Shown: positions 1-12,637, counted from the stretch's first letter. The stretch: 64,000 nucleotides of DNA from Candidatus Altimarinota bacterium (GCA_013350285.1 JAAXWG010000003.1:62001-126000); one strand, 5' to 3'. Made by a program: numbers and translations. Notes: generated from the letters alone by a model not told the origin.

Positions 1-207
1 TCTACAAAGTCCAATTCCATTTGTTAGTCAAAAAATTTTTCACCCACTTTTATTTTTTGTTATTATTTCTTCTACTTCTTGAAGAATTTTAAAATTATTA
101 AGAATATCTCTCATTCTCTTAATTTCTGCTTCAGGCAATAATTCAACTAAGTGGTATATATCATATCATGCACAATAGTAGGGAATATTTATTTTTTCTT
201 TTTTCAT
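1..207 (-). CDS. hypothetical protein, N-terminal part only
   Basis: This leftward gene starts at an ATG at 207 and is still open at the window edge, so only 69 residues are visible. The product starts MKKEKINIPYYCAGYD and has no signal peptide or membrane segment. Three TGA codons are read as Gly. It lies 49 nt downstream of another leftward gene and may share its transcript. I do not recognise the family. The coding call rests on the open frame and the amino-acid composition. Confidence 0.55.
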
Positions 208-256
208 GACTTTATTTATTTAGGGGAACAAATTAAATATTAAAATATAAAATCTG

Positions 257-1021
257 TTAAGAGTTAAATTGATCATTAAATTGTAATACAGCATATATAT
301 GCTTAAAAATTCACTTTAATGTATTTCATACTGAAATTTCTGGATCAATAAATACATTTTCTTGAGAAATATTATATTTTGCTAATAGTCCATTTATTTT
401 TTCTTCCATTTTTTTATATCCACAGTTATTCATATTTTCACTTTTTTGAAATAATTCTCTAATTTGACTTCAAATTTTTTCTTCGCCACTTATTGTATCC
501 AAATCCTCTAATGTAAGAAACGAATTAAATAATGTTTCAATAGTTTGAGTTTCTGAGTCCGGTCATTTTCAACTTCTTATTCTTTCTTTCTGTTCTGTTA
601 AGTTTTGTTCCGTATATAAATTCATAGGTTTTATTCCATCAATAAAAATAATTTCATTTTTGTTTTTAATATATTTATTTATACTTTCCTTTAATTTTGT
701 AAGATCTTCATTTATACCTAACTCCACTTCATTTGTTTTAATTCAAAGTTCTTCAAATATTTTCATTATTGTTTTTTTAGACCCTTGGATTAATTCTATT
801 ATTTTGTAATTTATTCCATCTTGACTATTTATTTCATCCCAAGTGAAAGCTCTAAGTTTTAATTCATCTTTTTTGGGAGGAAGAAAAATTCCAAGGGCTT
901 CCATAAATTTTTTCATTTTTTCTTGTTGTTGTTCTAGTTCACCTTCTAATAAATCAGCTATATCAATTAAATCAATAGGGCTAGAAGTAGAAGGTTCAGT
1001 CTCTGTTTTTTGAATAGACAT
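257..1021 (-). CDS. hypothetical cytoplasmic protein
   Basis: The product has 254 residues and no recognised family. The N-terminal 40 residues are acidic and Gln/Glu-rich (LEGELEQQQEKMKKFMEALG). The rest is mixed helical and soluble with no signal peptide or membrane segment. Only the first 92 residues are open in the standard code. With TGA as Gly the frame runs on to a TAA, and glycines from TGA are spread through the second half. The ATG at 1021 is the first in frame. A same-strand neighbour follows after 49 nt. Function unknown. Confidence 0.65.
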
Positions 1022-1099
1022 AATTAAGAATTAATTAAACAAATATATTTTATAGTAAATATAAAATATATTCTGTCAAATTATTTTTCATAAACTTTC

Positions 1100-2080
1100 C
1101 TACACCACTTTTTCCAACTCTTTCAATAATTCTTCTTTCACATCATCTATATTTCCTGATTTCTTAAATCCTGCTGCAAGTTTGTGCCCACCTCATCAAA
1201 ATAGAGCACAAATTTTTGCAACATCTATAGTGTCATCATTGCTTCTGAGGCTTCCTTTTATGTTTCACTTTTCTGTTTCATAAATGAGAAAAGCGATTTT
1301 TGCTCATTCTATTGTTGCTATACATTCGTTTAAAAGTCATGAAATTTCTTCTTCGTCTGTATCTCAAAAATCTTCTTTTTTTGCTATTGCTCCGACAATT
1401 TTTCAATCCTTGAAATCTTCTATATGGGATAGTACTTTTGTAAAAAGCTTAATTTTTTTGAGAGATTTTTTTCTAAAAAGTTCAAAAATTATTTGGTGAC
1501 TCTCTGCTCCAAGAGAAAAAAGCTCAGAAGCAATTTGAATTGTTTTTGATGAAGTGTTTTTATTGTAAAAAATATTTGTATCCGTATATATTCCTGTAAG
1601 GATAAAATTTGCTATTTTGTTATCAATGAGTTTGTCATATCAAAGATTTTTGTATATTTCATACACGAGTTCGCAAGTAGAGGAAGTTTCAATATCAATG
1701 ATATTAATATTTCAAAATCAAGGATTTGTAAGGTGATGATCTATAACTATAAGAGGTTTTTCTTCAAAAAATTCTTTATTTTTTTCATATATTTCTCCGA
1801 GTTGTCAGAAATCAGAAGCATCAAGACTGATAATAATATCAGGATTAAAATCTTTTATCTCAAAGTTTGTTTCTATTATTTTTTCTTTTGAAAGAAATTG
1901 TAGACTTTTAGGAACTTCATAATCATTGACTGCTTTTACATTTTTTCCAAGTTTTTGCAATATCAAAAAAAATGATCATAAGCTTCCAAAAGCATCACCA
2001 TCCATTCTAATATGATTAATAAGGAGTATTTTTTTACTTTTATTGATATAATCTCATAATTTTTTTATTTCAGTTTTCAT
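1100..2080 (-). CDS. DHH/DHHA1-family phosphoesterase (nanoRNase/pAp phosphatase-like)
   Basis: The product has 326 residues with the full DHH-DHHA1 layout. Motif I (HIRMDGDAFGS) is at residues 23-33, motif II (DASDFG) near 90, and the name-giving DHH triad sits in IDHHLTNP. The C-terminal DHHA1 signature is GGGGHKLAAGF. Family members use two Mn ions to hydrolyse 2-5 nt RNAs or 3'-phosphoadenosine phosphate in the cytoplasm, so a role in RNA turnover is likely. The length is typical of NrnA proteins. In-frame TGA codons encode Gly, including in the GGGGH motif area. The gene lies downstream of the structured-RNA terminator at 2226-2266 on the same strand and probably has its own promoter. 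Confidence 0.93.
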
Positions 2081-2225
2081 AAATTATATTTTCTTGATAT
2101 TAAAATAAAAAATTTTTTAACTTCATTCTTTTTATAGCTGATTTCCTTTCTTATTTTTTCTTCTACTTTTATACTTTTCCTCTTTTCTTCTTTTTTAGTA
2201 TAGAAAATTATAAAATTTTAGCAAT

Positions 2226-2266
2226 AAAAAAAACTCAAGTATTTTGGGTAAAAGTGACTTGAGTTT
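2226..2266 (-). terminator. Rho-independent terminator of the structured RNA
   Basis: Ten bases at 2231-2240 pair perfectly with 2257-2266. On the minus strand the stem is followed by eight U residues (A-run at 2226-2233 on the plus strand). No U-run follows the stem on the plus strand, which fixes the direction as leftward. Confidence 0.8.
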
Positions 2267-2721
2267 ATTTGTGTTGTCTAGTTCCACTTCCTAGACGAAA
2301 AAAAATTTTTTGTAGTTGTCTAGGGGGAAAAAGATCAATTTTAGAAAATTAACCTTTATTTTCTTTGAAGATTAAAAAGATTCAAAAGAACTTTTTTCTC
2401 TTCATTAGTTTAACCTCTCTTGGGTAATTTTTTGAAAGCGATTCACCATGCTTTTTTATTTTTATTTTTTTATAAGACTTCAATGGTCTTATTTTTTTGT
2501 AATTGGTGATTTTTTTGTAATTATATCCGTTTACAAACAAATTTTTTTTAAAATTTACTTATAAACGGATATAATTTTTTTCACCGTTTTTGTTTTTATT
2601 TTTGGATTTAAGATAAACTTAAATCTAGGTTTTTTTATAAGGGTGTTTCACTAGGTTTTTGTGAATCCCATTCTGGAGAAGAAAAACTATTTTAATGAGC
2701 GAAAGGATTTCTCCTTTGCAC
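2226..2721 (-). ncRNA. structured non-coding RNA of about 500 nt, class unknown
   Basis: No protein frame crosses this stretch, but it is full of stable hairpins. On the minus strand, in order: AAAGGA-GAAA-TCCTTT with a GNRA tetraloop (2702-2717); a GGG/TTCAC stem (2641-2670); GATTTAAG/CTTAAATC (2605-2625); a long hairpin with a 14-bp perfect base (2520-2575) enclosed by GGTGA/TCACC; AAGAC/GTCTT near 2473-2489; and CCTAGAC/GTCTAGG (2290-2324). It ends in the terminator at 2226-2266. A TATAAT box lies about 7 nt upstream. I looked for signatures of RNase P RNA, tmRNA, SRP RNA and 6S RNA and found none that convince. The 5' end is inferred from the promoter. Confidence 0.6.
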
Positions 2722-2727
2722 AAATAT

Positions 2728-2757
2728 ATTATATCCTATTTTTTTCTTTCACTCTAA
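2728..2757 (-). promoter_or_regulatory. promoter for the structured RNA
   Basis: On the minus strand a perfect -10 TATAAT (2728-2733) is preceded after 18 nt by a weak -35 TTAGAG (2752-2757). Transcription would begin near 2721, just before the GNRA-capped hairpin. The -35 box is poor, so the call is tentative. Confidence 0.4.
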
Positions 2758-2845
2758 AAATATTACTTTACATTTTTTGTAATTATTTATTTATTTTTTT
2801 TATTGTTTAGTTTTTGTTTTTGTGTAGCTAAAATAAAAAATACAA

Positions 2846-2881
2846 AAAAATACTATTTTTTGAGTAAAAAATAGTATTTTT
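2846..2881. terminator. A/T-rich bidirectional hairpin
   Basis: An inverted repeat of about 16 bp (AAAAATACTATTTTTT and its complement) with a short loop has a U-run on either strand. It separates the ligA promoter region from the leftward RNA locus and probably insulates the two. No gene obviously ends here. Confidence 0.45.
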
Positions 2882-3051
2882 CTCTCAAAGTTTAATAAAA
2901 ATTTTAATAAAAAACCTTGATATTGTGCAAAATTTGTATACAGTAATTGTTATAAAAAATTTCCTTGTTTAAAATTTGTTAAAAAACTATAATAATGAAT
3001 AAAAAAGAAGCATTGGAAAAATGATTTTTCTTCCTAAATAAAGAGGAAACT

Positions 3052-5226
<2,175 letters not shown>

Positions 5227-5320
5227 TAAAAAATTAAATCAAAAAAAGTCAATATACTTTCTTTTTTTTCTTAATATAATTATATATAATTTCTTAAATA
5301 ATTATTAAATAACTAATTTT

Positions 5321-6730
5321 ATGCAAAAAACAATTTATTGAGCTTTTACTATTGTAGAATTGATTGTTGTCATAACTATACTTGTAATTCTTTCAACAAT
5401 AGGATTTGTAAGTTATCAATGATTTAGTATTTCTGCAAGAGATAGTAATAGAGTTACTCAGGCTTCAAATATATCTGAAGCCCTTGAATCTTATAAGATA
5501 AATAAAACTCTTCCTACTCCAGAAAATAATGTTAGGATAGAAAGTAATGGAGTTCCTATATGATATCAATGATATTTTTGAGAAGATTGTCTTGCTTCAA
5601 TATCGTATGGAAAATGATGAAAAGATCCAAAAGATAACAATTATTTTACTTATTATGTAAATGGTGATAATTATGAAATTCTTGTATATTTAGAAAAATG
5701 AGAATTGACTTTTTTACCACAAACTTATGCTTCTTCTATAAATTATAGTAAAAGAATAATGAGAGTGTATTGAGATAAGTTATGAATATTAACTGACATA
5801 AATAATACTCCTATCCAAGAAATAACGAGTATCACAGCATCATGAAAACTTGATATTGCCACGACTACAGCTACTTATAAAGCAATATTAACTGATTCTG
5901 AAAATGTAACAGGATCATGAACAGTTCTTATATCAACACTTCCAAAAGGAAATTGTAAAAGAATAAAAGAGTTAAAAGGAGCTTCTCAGGATTGAGTTTA
6001 TTCTATAAGTCCAACTTGAACCTGAACTTTTGATGTATATTGTGATATGGTAACTGATTGAGGTGGATGGACTTTGATTTGATACAAAACTTCATGACAA
6101 AGTACTTGGAACAGAATAAATACATTAATAGATGGAAAAAAATCTTATTCAAATACAAAAATAAATATAGTTTGAGGTTTGATAAGATGAAACTATCTTA
6201 GGGTAAGAACATCAGTATGAAAAGATAAATTATTAAGTAATTCTTTTGTTAATGATTGGTGGTATTATTGGGATAATACCGATATTCTTCCAAATAGAGT
6301 AATAACTACATCTTCATCAAATCGGACCGCATTTGATAAACCTAGTATGGTAAAAGATATTAAATATTGAGTGGTATTGAATAGTCCTGATTATTACATA
6401 GATTTGACTGATGAGCAAAATGTTTCTAATGTAAAAGCCTTATTTTCAAATTTATGAACGACTTATGATTGAGATTTGCAATGAGATTTGAGTTTTGCTT
6501 TTCTTTGAGAAAATTGAAAGGCTCGTATATTAACAGATAATAAAAGATGAATATGACAAGATCATTGATGAGCTATATGGGTATGAAGAGATGATACAAC
6601 AGAGGGGTTATATTATTGCGAATCAGCATCTTGTCTTAATAATCTAGCTGTTCTAAATGATTTTTGATGAACACCTTCTAATGGGGCTATTTTTAGTTCT
6701 ACTTATACTTTATGGCTTTTTATAAAATAA
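5321..6730 (+). CDS. prepilin-like protein with C-terminal fibrinogen-like domain
   Basis: The product has 469 residues. The N-terminus has a short basic leader, then G-A-F-T-I-V-E-L, the class III prepilin cleavage and methylation motif, and a hydrophobic helix of about 20 residues. Around residues 220-245 comes DGVYSISPTGTGTFDVYCDM followed by TDGGGWTLI, the hallmark start of a fibrinogen C-terminal-like domain, which often binds sugars or proteins. It is a close paralogue of the gene at 50635-51897 over the first 190 residues. The likely role is a surface pilin or pseudopilin adhesin assembled by a type IV pilus machine encoded elsewhere. The gene is convergent with trmB and overlaps it by 11 nt. 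Confidence 0.85.
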
Positions 6731-7373
6731 CTTTTTCAAACTCTCCATAACAAATATTTTTCTTTTCTCCTCTGTAATTTGCTTCAAATTCACTTATTTC
6801 ATATTTATTAAATATTTCTAGTTCTTTTTCATAATCATACGAAAGAGTTATTATTTTCCAGAGAGAATCTTTTTCTATACTTTTTATTATGGTATCAAAA
6901 TACTCTCTATGGTCTGTTTTTATTTGAACAATCCCATTTTTTTTTGTGATAGAAAATAATTTTTTTAAAAAATCACTTTGGAGAAGTCTTTTTTCTTTTT
7001 GTTTTACTTTTTCCCAAGGATCAGGGAAAAAAATAATAGTTTTTTGTATTTCTTCACTTTCAAATATCTTATCTATATTTTCACCATAGTCTTTGAGTAA
7101 AATAAAATCAATTCATCCAACAGCAAGAGTTTTTTCTACTGTTCTTTCAAGTCTTTTGTATCGTAACTCCATTCCTATAAAGTTATAATCCTTATTTTTT
7201 GCAATTTCTCTACTAAATGTATTTCCCATTCAGGTACCTATCTCCAGAATTATTTCTTTTTTATTTTGAAAAAAGTTGTTCCATTTTCCTTTGAGGGCAT
7301 AAATTTTTTCTGTATCAAGAAGAATTTTATCATTGGTTTTTGCTTTTTCTTTGTAAGGATTTATAAAAGGCAT
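6720..7373 (-). CDS. trmB: tRNA (guanine-N7-)-methyltransferase
   Basis: The product has 217 residues. It uses S-adenosylmethionine to make m7G46 in tRNA. The SAM-binding motif EIGTGMGNTFS is at about residues 42-52. The family signature FFPDPWEKVKQKEKRLLQ lies near the middle, and a KTDH-type motif follows. The length matches the family. The start is the only good ATG and is followed by PFINPYKEK. The 3' end overlaps the end of the convergent prepilin gene. Confidence 0.95.
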
Positions 7374-7460
7374 AGATTAATTTTATAGATAATTTTTTTG
7401 TATTATATAAATAATTTTTTTTAATTAAAATTTAAGTTTTTTCTTTTTTGAGAACTACAA

Positions 7461-7500
7461 TAAAAAATAAGAAGTTATTTTGCTAACTTCTTATTTTTTA
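7461..7500. terminator. bidirectional terminator hairpin
   Basis: AAAAAATAAGAAGTTA and its inverted copy surround a 6-nt loop, giving a U-run on both strands. It lies just past the stop of the leftward secreted-protein gene (7520) and upstream of trmB, so it most likely ends the leftward transcript. Confidence 0.75.
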
Positions 7501-7519
7501 TTTAGAAAATGTTTATTTA

Positions 7520-8473
7520 TTATCCAAAAATTTCTTCTATAAGTCCTTCACTTTGTTTTGTTTTTATTTCAGAACCAATATTATATTTTATATCGTTGAG
7601 AAGATTAAATCTTTCTACAGTTGCTCAATAAGCTCTTATAAATTTAGCAAAATCTTCTTCTTTTTGTATAGAATCTGTTACTTTTTTTTGAGCAGATTCT
7701 ATTGCTTTCATTTTTTCATTTGCTTTATCTATTGCTTTTTCAAGCACTGCAATATATTCATTTGTTGTTTTCCCAACTTTTATTTTTTCAAAAACTGCTT
7801 TAAGTAAATCATAAATATTTGCATATCAATTATATGAATTTTCTTGATAATAAAGATTTTGTAAATGTTGTCCTTTTCAGTTATTTGTATTTGCTTGTAT
7901 ATAGATATAGAAACTATTTGAAAAAGGAATAGTTGTTCCATCCATTAGCTCTAAATACAAAGTTCCCATAAAAGAATCACCATATTCATTTGCTATATAT
8001 TTATTAAAAATTTCTCTTTGTAGCAAGACTTCTCAAGGAATTTCAGAAGTTTTAAGCTCTATTTTTATATGATTTATTCATTCTGTTACATCAAGAGGAG
8101 TTGCAACTTGGCTTCATCCTTCTCCTCATCCCATTCCATCATAATATATTTGTTGATTTACACCAAGTCCTATATAAGCTTTTTGTATTTTTGCTTTGAG
8201 AGCTTCAGGAATTTCTACATTTAATTTAAGTTTTTTTGTATAGAAATTTTTTATATTATAATCACTATTTTCTTGGATATTATTACTTATGATAGACACA
8301 ATATTGTCTGTGATTATCTTTTTTGTTTCACTATCTTTTACTAAATCTGCAATATTTTTGAGAGAATCTGTATATCATGTTGGAGCGATACCTCATCATC
8401 AAGCAAAAGTATTTTGGAAAATAAGAAGGGATGATACTATTCCTACAAGGAACAATTTTTGTATATTTTTCAT
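7520..8473 (-). CDS. secreted hypothetical protein
   Basis: The product has 317 residues. It has a clear Sec signal peptide (MKNIQKLFLVGIVSSLLIFQ...TFA), probably cut after FA, followed by a Gly run. The mature part is mixed and ends in a helical, coiled-coil-like segment (about residues 235-290, rich in Lys/Glu). No catalytic motif is recognised. It is expected outside the cytoplasmic membrane. The gene is monocistronic, with its own terminator at 7461-7500. Function unknown. Confidence 0.75.
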
Positions 8474-8604
8474 AGTCAAAAATATTAAGAAATAACATAC
8501 ATATATTACGAAATAAAGTACAAAAGTAAAGCTTACTAAAAAAAATGATTTTACATTTGATTTTTCATATTTTCTGTATAAACTGCAAAAGCTTCAAAAA
8601 ATAT

Positions 8605-8680
8605 GGATCGGTAGCTCAGTTGGTAGAGCAGGGCCCTCTTAAGGCCAAGGTCGCGGGTTCGAGCCCCGCCCGGTCCACCA
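8605..8680 (+). tRNA. tRNA-Lys (anticodon CTT)
   Basis: The gene is 76 nt with an encoded CCA end. The acceptor GGATCGG pairs with CCGGTCC (one G-T pair). The D arm is GCTC...GAGC, the anticodon loop CTCTTAA gives CTT (decodes AAG), and the T arm is GCGGG-TTCGAGC-CCCGC. The outermost anticodon-stem pair is G-A. A terminator follows at once. The accessory island begins directly downstream, as is common for elements that use tRNA genes as integration sites. Confidence 0.95.
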
Positions 8681-8695
8681 AATGAAATAAAAATT

Positions 8696-8731
8696 AAGCA
8701 ATAAGTTTTTCTTTACTTATTGCTTTTTTTA
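8696..8731 (+). terminator. terminator after tRNA-Lys
   Basis: AAGCAATAAG (8696-8705) pairs with CTTATTGCTT (8716-8725) and is followed by a run of U. Confidence 0.85.
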
Positions 8732-9079
8732 ATATAATAAAAATAGCAGATTTAAGCAGTTTTTGAGAGAAATATTACAAAGATAATATTTTTTGAAATA
8801 AAAATACCTTAAAATATGGAATTTGACCGAGTTTAAATCCTGAAAGGTGTAAAACTATTTTTTCTTGAATTTAAAGTTTTTGAATTTATGGGAAAGTGGT
8901 TTTGAAAAAATTAATTTATAATATAAAATTTCTCTATGTTAAATAAACTTTTAAATGATTTTATATCATCACAAAAAAATAAAATAGTTGAAAATATAGA
9001 TTTATGCCAAATTGGAGAGAGATAAGAGAAGATATGAAAAAATGAGTTTTAAGTGTTAGTTGTTAATTTATAGAAAAGT
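8732..9079. other. leader region of the accessory island, no confident gene
   Basis: This stretch has no convincing gene. A 29-codon frame (8936-9025, beginning MLNKLLNDFISSQKNK) stops at TAA. A further short reading (about 9027-9065, REDMKKGVLSVSC-like) continues in another frame. This could be a decayed small gene or a leader peptide. A run near 8820-8900 with TTTGACC and TTGAATTT-like repeats may hold promoters for the genes at 9080 onward. Confidence 0.35.
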
Positions 9080-10381
9080 ATGACAAATGTTAACTTACCA
9101 AGTGTTATAGCTGATAGATCAAATTATCTAGTTGAAATTACTAGTTCTTTAAATGTACCAAGAGATATAATTGCAAGTGATGATGAAATATCTGAAGCTT
9201 GGAATAGATTACCAAGAGTAATATCAAAAATTCCTGAAAATTTAAGAACCAAATGAATTGTAAAGATGTGTATAGCAGTATCATCATGATTATTTGATAG
9301 TTGAATAAATTATATTTGGAATGAATCTGTTATAGAACTAAGAAATAAGATTAAAAGATTTTGATTACAAATAGTTTGAGAAATTACTGAAAAAAAAGAT
9401 TTTGATGAAAATAAATTAAATGATTTACAAGATTCTGAATTACTTACATTATGTTTAAAACTAAACTTAATAACTGAAGAGGGATTTTTTTATTTAGATC
9501 AATGTAGAGATATAAGGAATAATTTTTCTGCCGCTCATCCAACTATTTGAGAATTGGATGATAATGAATTAATAAATTTTTCTAGCCGTTGTGTAAAGTA
9601 TGCTCTATCTGTAGATGAAAATCCTATTTGAGTAAATATATGACAATTTATACAATCAATTAAATCTTGAAAATTTAATGAAGAGCAATTAAAAACATGG
9701 TGTGAAAAATTAAAACAAACTCATGAAGCACAAAGAGAGTTATTGTTTTGAACTATGTATTGAATTTATTGTGATGAGGAGAGTACTGAAGAAACTAGAG
9801 TGAATTCATTAAATATATTTTTGGAATTGAAAGAGTTAATTACTCCAAAAATTAAATCTAATCTAATTATATCTCATCAAAACTATGTAATAAAGTGAAA
9901 TACTAAATGAACTACTGCTTCTCAACATTTCTTTGAGAAATTAGCAATGTTTGATTTATTATGAGAAAAAGAGCAACATGCTATCATATCTAAAGCTTGT
10001 AAAACTTTATTTGATGTACATCTTTCAATGAATAATTTTTATAATGAACCTCCATTTGCTGAAAGATTACTTGAAATTACATCTTCAACCTCAGTTCCTG
10101 ATACAGTAAAAAATGAATATGTTGAAGTTGTTTTAGCTTGTTGAATTTGAAATTCTTATTGAGTATCTAACAATGCTTTTCCTTATTATAAAAAAATGGT
10201 TGCAAATTTTTCACCTAAGGAAATTCAAATAATGTTTGATTTTATTAATGATAAAACTTCATATATATGACAAAGATTAGATACAAGTCGTAGACATTAT
10301 TTAAAAATACTAATATCTAGTATAGATGTTTCTTCAATTCCAACATCGGTAAAATCTTTATATAGTAAATGGGTAAATTAA
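9080..10381 (+). CDS. unknown island protein with HEPN-like RN...H motif
   Basis: The product has 433 residues, is mostly helical, and has no membrane segment. The notable part is residues 143-153, reading RDIRNNFSAAH. Arg146-Asn147 and His153 match the R-x(4-6)-H signature of HEPN ribonucleases, with the RN pair often seen in them. The rest is unfamiliar. It is first in a same-strand series, 31 nt before a DUF5655 nuclease-like gene and upstream of an ABC-three-component operon, so a role in conflict or immunity is inferred from context. Many TGA-Gly codons show adaptation to the host code. HEPN assignment is by motif only. Confidence 0.7.
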
Positions 10382-10412
10382 TATTTTATTTTATCAGATT
10401 AATAAATTAATT

Positions 10413-11336
10413 ATGCAAATATATAATAATAACTCTTGAAAATTATCTCAAGTAAAGGAACTTTGATTCAACCTAGAAAAAGATATGCAATCATTAACTG
10501 AAGCTAACCTAGAAAATATTTTTTGATTAGAATTTATAAAAACTGAGTTTCAATTAAATAATTTAAGAATTGATTCATTAGCTTTTGATAACGAAACAAA
10601 TTCTTTTGTAATTATTGAATATAAAAGATGAAATAGTTATTCAGTTATAGATCAATGAATGAGTTACTTAGCTTTAATGCTTAATAATAAAGCAGATTTC
10701 ACTCAAGAGCTTTGAAGAAAAAGAAAAGAGTTCATAGATGTAAAAGATATAGATTGGTCACAAAGCAGAGTTATTATTATTGCTGATAGTTTTAATAGAT
10801 ATCAAAGAGAGTCCATAAATTTTAAAGATTTAGCAATTGAGTTATGGGAGTTAAAACAATTTTCAAATTGAGTAGTTGTTTTTAATCCAATAAAAGCTTC
10901 AAATACTACTGAAAGCATTAAAACGGTAACAAAATTTGAAACTGATGAATTTGAAAAAGTAAATAAAGAAATAAAAACATATGAAATTGATGATTTAATA
11001 AAACCAAATTGGGAATATACTAGAGAATTATATGAAGATTTAAGAGATTTTATATTGTCATTAGATAATAATCTTAAAGAGAATATAACTAAATTTTATG
11101 CATGATACAGAAAAAATATTCAAAATTTAGTAGGCTTAAATTTTTATAAATCATGAATAGCAATAACTTTTGTTTCTTTACATAAAGAAGATTTAGATGA
11201 TCACAAAGATATGATAAAAAATATTCCTGAAGAAAGATGATGGGGGAAAAAATCAACTTTAATGGTAAAAGATAAAGATGATTTATTTTATGCTAAAGAA
11301 TTAATAAGAGAAGCATATAAAAAATATAATTGATAA
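10413..11336 (+). CDS. PD-(D/E)XK nuclease-like protein with DUF5655 domain
   Basis: The product has 307 residues. The N-terminal half has a restriction-endonuclease-like core: [20 protein letters not shown] followed by KRG gives Asp54, Glu69 and Lys71 with the spacing of PD-(D/E)XK enzymes. The C-terminal half (about residues 195-305, [14 protein letters not shown]... to [13 protein letters not shown]) matches the DUF5655 domain, usually found fused to such nucleases and in defence loci. Likely a DNA- or RNA-cleaving or binding protein. The TTGAAAATT context gives no strong Shine-Dalgarno. It lies 31 nt after the previous gene and 76 nt before the ABC-3C-like operon. Substrate unknown. Confidence 0.8.
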
Positions 11337-11412
11337 TTTTTTATATTATATTGTAAAAATTTTTAAAATAAGTATTATACACTAAATTAGTTATAGTTAT
11401 TGTTATTATTAT

Positions 11413-12387
11413 ATGTCATATAAAAAAGAAGATTTAATTAAAAATATAGCATTAAATTTAGCATTTTCATCAAAATGAACTTCGCTAAAAAATGTTATTT
11501 GATTATTTGATAGCAATAGAGTTGCACAAGATTTTTTTTGTTGATTGTTTAGTCTTGTCTTTTGATATAATAATTTGAAAGAGTTAGATAAACTTAACTG
11601 AATACCTAATTATCCAGCAATTGATTTATGAGATATCGATAATAAAATTGCTTTTCAAATTACTACAGATAGTAGTTCAGATAAAATTAAAGAAACAATA
11701 TCTAAATTTATAAAACATAAATTATATGAAAAATATGATAAATTAATTATTTTTATTATTTGAGATAAACAAAAATCATATACTACAAAATTTAATACAA
11801 AAGATTTGTTTGTATTTAATAAAGATAATGATATTTGGGATGATAATTTTTTAATATCTGAAATTGATAAAATAAATGATATTAAAAAATTAGATGAAAT
11901 ATCAAATTTCTTAATGGAGAATTTAGTAGAATTTAAAACTCCTGATAAATTATTAGATTCTGATATAAAAAAATGTATTGAAATTTTTAAAAGAGATTTT
12001 TGAACTGAAAAACTTATTGAGGGGAATTTAAATATTATAAGTAGAAATGATGATTTTATAAAAGATATTAAAAATCCATTAAATAATATATCGTGGGAAT
12101 TTTTTAAAAATAATATTATATGACATATTAAATACAATGAACATATTTTTACATTTTTATGAAATCCAATAAATAAAAATTTACAAATTGATTATCTAGA
12201 AGTATGTAATGCTATACATAAATATTATCTAAAAAATAAAAATATTTATGATTCATTTGAAAAAGTTTTTGGAGAAATATTTTCAAGGTTAAATACTTAC
12301 AATGATCATGAAAATGGAATAAGTAATAAACTGAAGATATTATTACACAATATGTATTTTAATTGTGATATATGACTTAATTCATAG
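11413..12387 (+). CDS. SMEK-domain protein (ABC-3C component)
   Basis: The product has 324 residues. The N-terminal 110 residues carry the SMEK-domain pattern: DLGDIDNKIAFQITTDSSSD followed by KIKETISKF and KLIIFIIGDK, resembling a nuclease-like alpha/beta fold with conserved D...FQIT. The C-terminal two thirds are helical and of unknown type, ending NCDIGLNS. SMEK proteins are known in ABC-three-component conflict systems, where they act as sensor or effector. The stop lies 3 nt before the next gene, and the three genes form one operon with the DUF2326 ATPase. The first residues, MSYKKEDLIKNIALNLAFSS, support the ATG at 11413. Confidence 0.8.
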
Positions 12388-12390
12388 TAT

Positions 12391-12630
12391 ATGTTAATAC
12401 CAAATAAGTATACAAATATAACTTATTCAGTTGTTTGAATAAGTTATCAAATTATAAAAATATTAAAAAACGATAATATACAAAAGTATAATGATCTTTT
12501 TAATAAAGTTATTTATCTATTATGAGATGAAGTAAAAGAAAATTTTTTAGTGTCATTATGTTTTTTATACATGACATGAAAAATAATATACTATAAAGAT
12601 TCAGATATAATAGAATTAGTTTTAATTTAA
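12391..12630 (+). CDS. ABC-three-component middle component (MC6-like)
   Basis: The product is a small protein of 79 residues that opens MLIPNKYTNITYSVVGISYQ. It resembles the short middle components (type 6) of ABC-three-component systems, which typically begin M-L-x-P-N-K-x-T and bridge the ATPase and effector. It fits by size, start and position: 3 nt after the SMEK gene and 7 nt before the DUF2326 ATPase. The central part is hydrophobic (FLVSLCFLYMTGKIIYY) with no catalytic motif. Identification rests on the N-terminal pattern and gene order. Confidence 0.72.
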
Positions 12631-12637
12631 TATAATT

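Noticed and set aside
2226-2721. Identification of the structured RNA as RNase P RNA or tmRNA
   Set aside because: The conserved GAGGAAAGTCC and ACAGAA-CCGGCTTA elements of RNase P, and the TTCGA T-loop and CCA end of tmRNA, are not present on either strand.
2696-2757. Short rightward frame starting MSERISPLHKYIISY
   Set aside because: It is very short, overlaps the promoter and 5' hairpin of the structured RNA, and has no conserved features.
11655-12137. Leftward 160-codon frame opposite the SMEK gene
   Set aside because: The composition is hydrophobic shadow sequence, and the plus-strand frame is continuous with TGA as Gly and matches a known domain.
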